From positions 105,877,250 to 105,941,249 of the forward strand of contig NC_034409.1 of NCBI RefSeq assembly GCF_002078875.1: DNA of 64,000 bases. The letters are read 5' to 3'. Both the position numbers and the translations under genes were made by a program. Source of the stretch: Numida meleagris (lineage: Eukaryota > Chordata > Aves > Galliformes > Numididae). How positions within the stretch are numbered: the first letter of the stretch is position 1; every line of letters begins with the position of its first letter. This document shows positions 63,593 through 64,000 of this stretch, piece by piece. The notes beneath the pieces are model-generated. The model ran no database searches. It saw only the letters and a list, made by a program, of their open reading frames with translations, and was not told the DNA's origin.

Positions 63593-64000
63593 AAAGAAAA
63601 AGCTTTGACTCGTGAACGTGCATTGAAAACCACAAGCCCGTTTTCCTACACGCTGAGGCTATTTCCATTAAAAAAAAAATAAATCAGCAGAGACACACAG
63701 ACAAGCTTAGAGCAGGGAAAAAGGCTAGGGGCTTTGCTCAGCCGTGGAGTTTCCCTGCCAGAGTGCTCTGTCTCATGAAATACCACCACTTAGAGGGACA
63801 TGGGTTTAAAGCAAACCAGCATGTATCAGAGCACTGAAACTCATTCGACGTGGCAACACTGCCATCCTGCTTCCTAGTGATTCATGCTCTTTTCTCACAG
63901 TCAGCAGCATTCCAAGGGATGTCCCAGGAAGCTGCTTCTACTCCAGAAGTGCTAAGGGACTGACTCTGTGTCTCCTTCAGTTTGCTCAAATCTCCTTGTT
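63593..64000. other. unannotated DNA to the window edge
   Basis: Nothing recognised apart from a run of nine or so A near 63670-63678. Confidence 0.5.

Noticed and set aside
1..64000. Bacterial-type features (operons, CRISPR, ribosome binding sites) and tRNA or rRNA genes
   Set aside because: The DNA is vertebrate nuclear, with no regularly spaced repeats and no recognisable tRNA or rRNA sequence.

Overview
The window looks like avian nuclear DNA from a gene desert, a long intron or an intergenic region. I find no protein-coding gene, rRNA, tRNA or CRISPR array that the sequence supports. The main evidence for a bird is at least 17 fragments of CR1, the dominant non-LTR retrotransposon (LINE) of birds. 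Many end at their 3' side in the CR1-type octamer repeat (variants of ATTCTATG) rather than a poly(A) tail, and no abundant SINE family is visible. Chicken-like galliforms are plausible from the look of the CR1 3' ends and of one solo LTR, but the species cannot be fixed by eye.

Layout. Positions 1-12320 hold five items: a short reverse-strand CR1 end (969-1110), a 1.55 kb CR1 reverse-transcriptase fragment (4035-5584), a 66 bp CR1 end (8877-8942), a 548 bp reverse-strand CR1 (11773-12320), and unique DNA between them. From 12321 to 35094 the DNA is almost free of recognisable repeats, apart from a 77 bp CR1 end (24361-24437) and a very decayed CR1-like relic (24842-25665). Next come two short CR1 ends (35095-35183 and 36331-36493) and a structurally complete solo LTR of an endogenous retrovirus on the reverse strand (38566-39091). 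The LTR begins TG, ends CA and is bracketed by the 5-bp target-site duplication CTATC. From 40266 to the end CR1 density rises to about one fifth of the sequence, with nine fragments in both orientations. The least truncated is 61246-62541, which retains the FADD reverse-transcriptase motif.

The CR1 copies are dead: they are 5' truncated and carry frameshifts and stops. Their 3' ends fall into several types, so they come from different amplification waves. No genes act together here. The functional content, if any, would be non-coding (regulatory elements, unrecognised short exons, or LTR promoter activity), and the sequence alone does not show it. CR1 boundaries are judged by eye and may be off by roughly 10-30 bp, more for the oldest copy.
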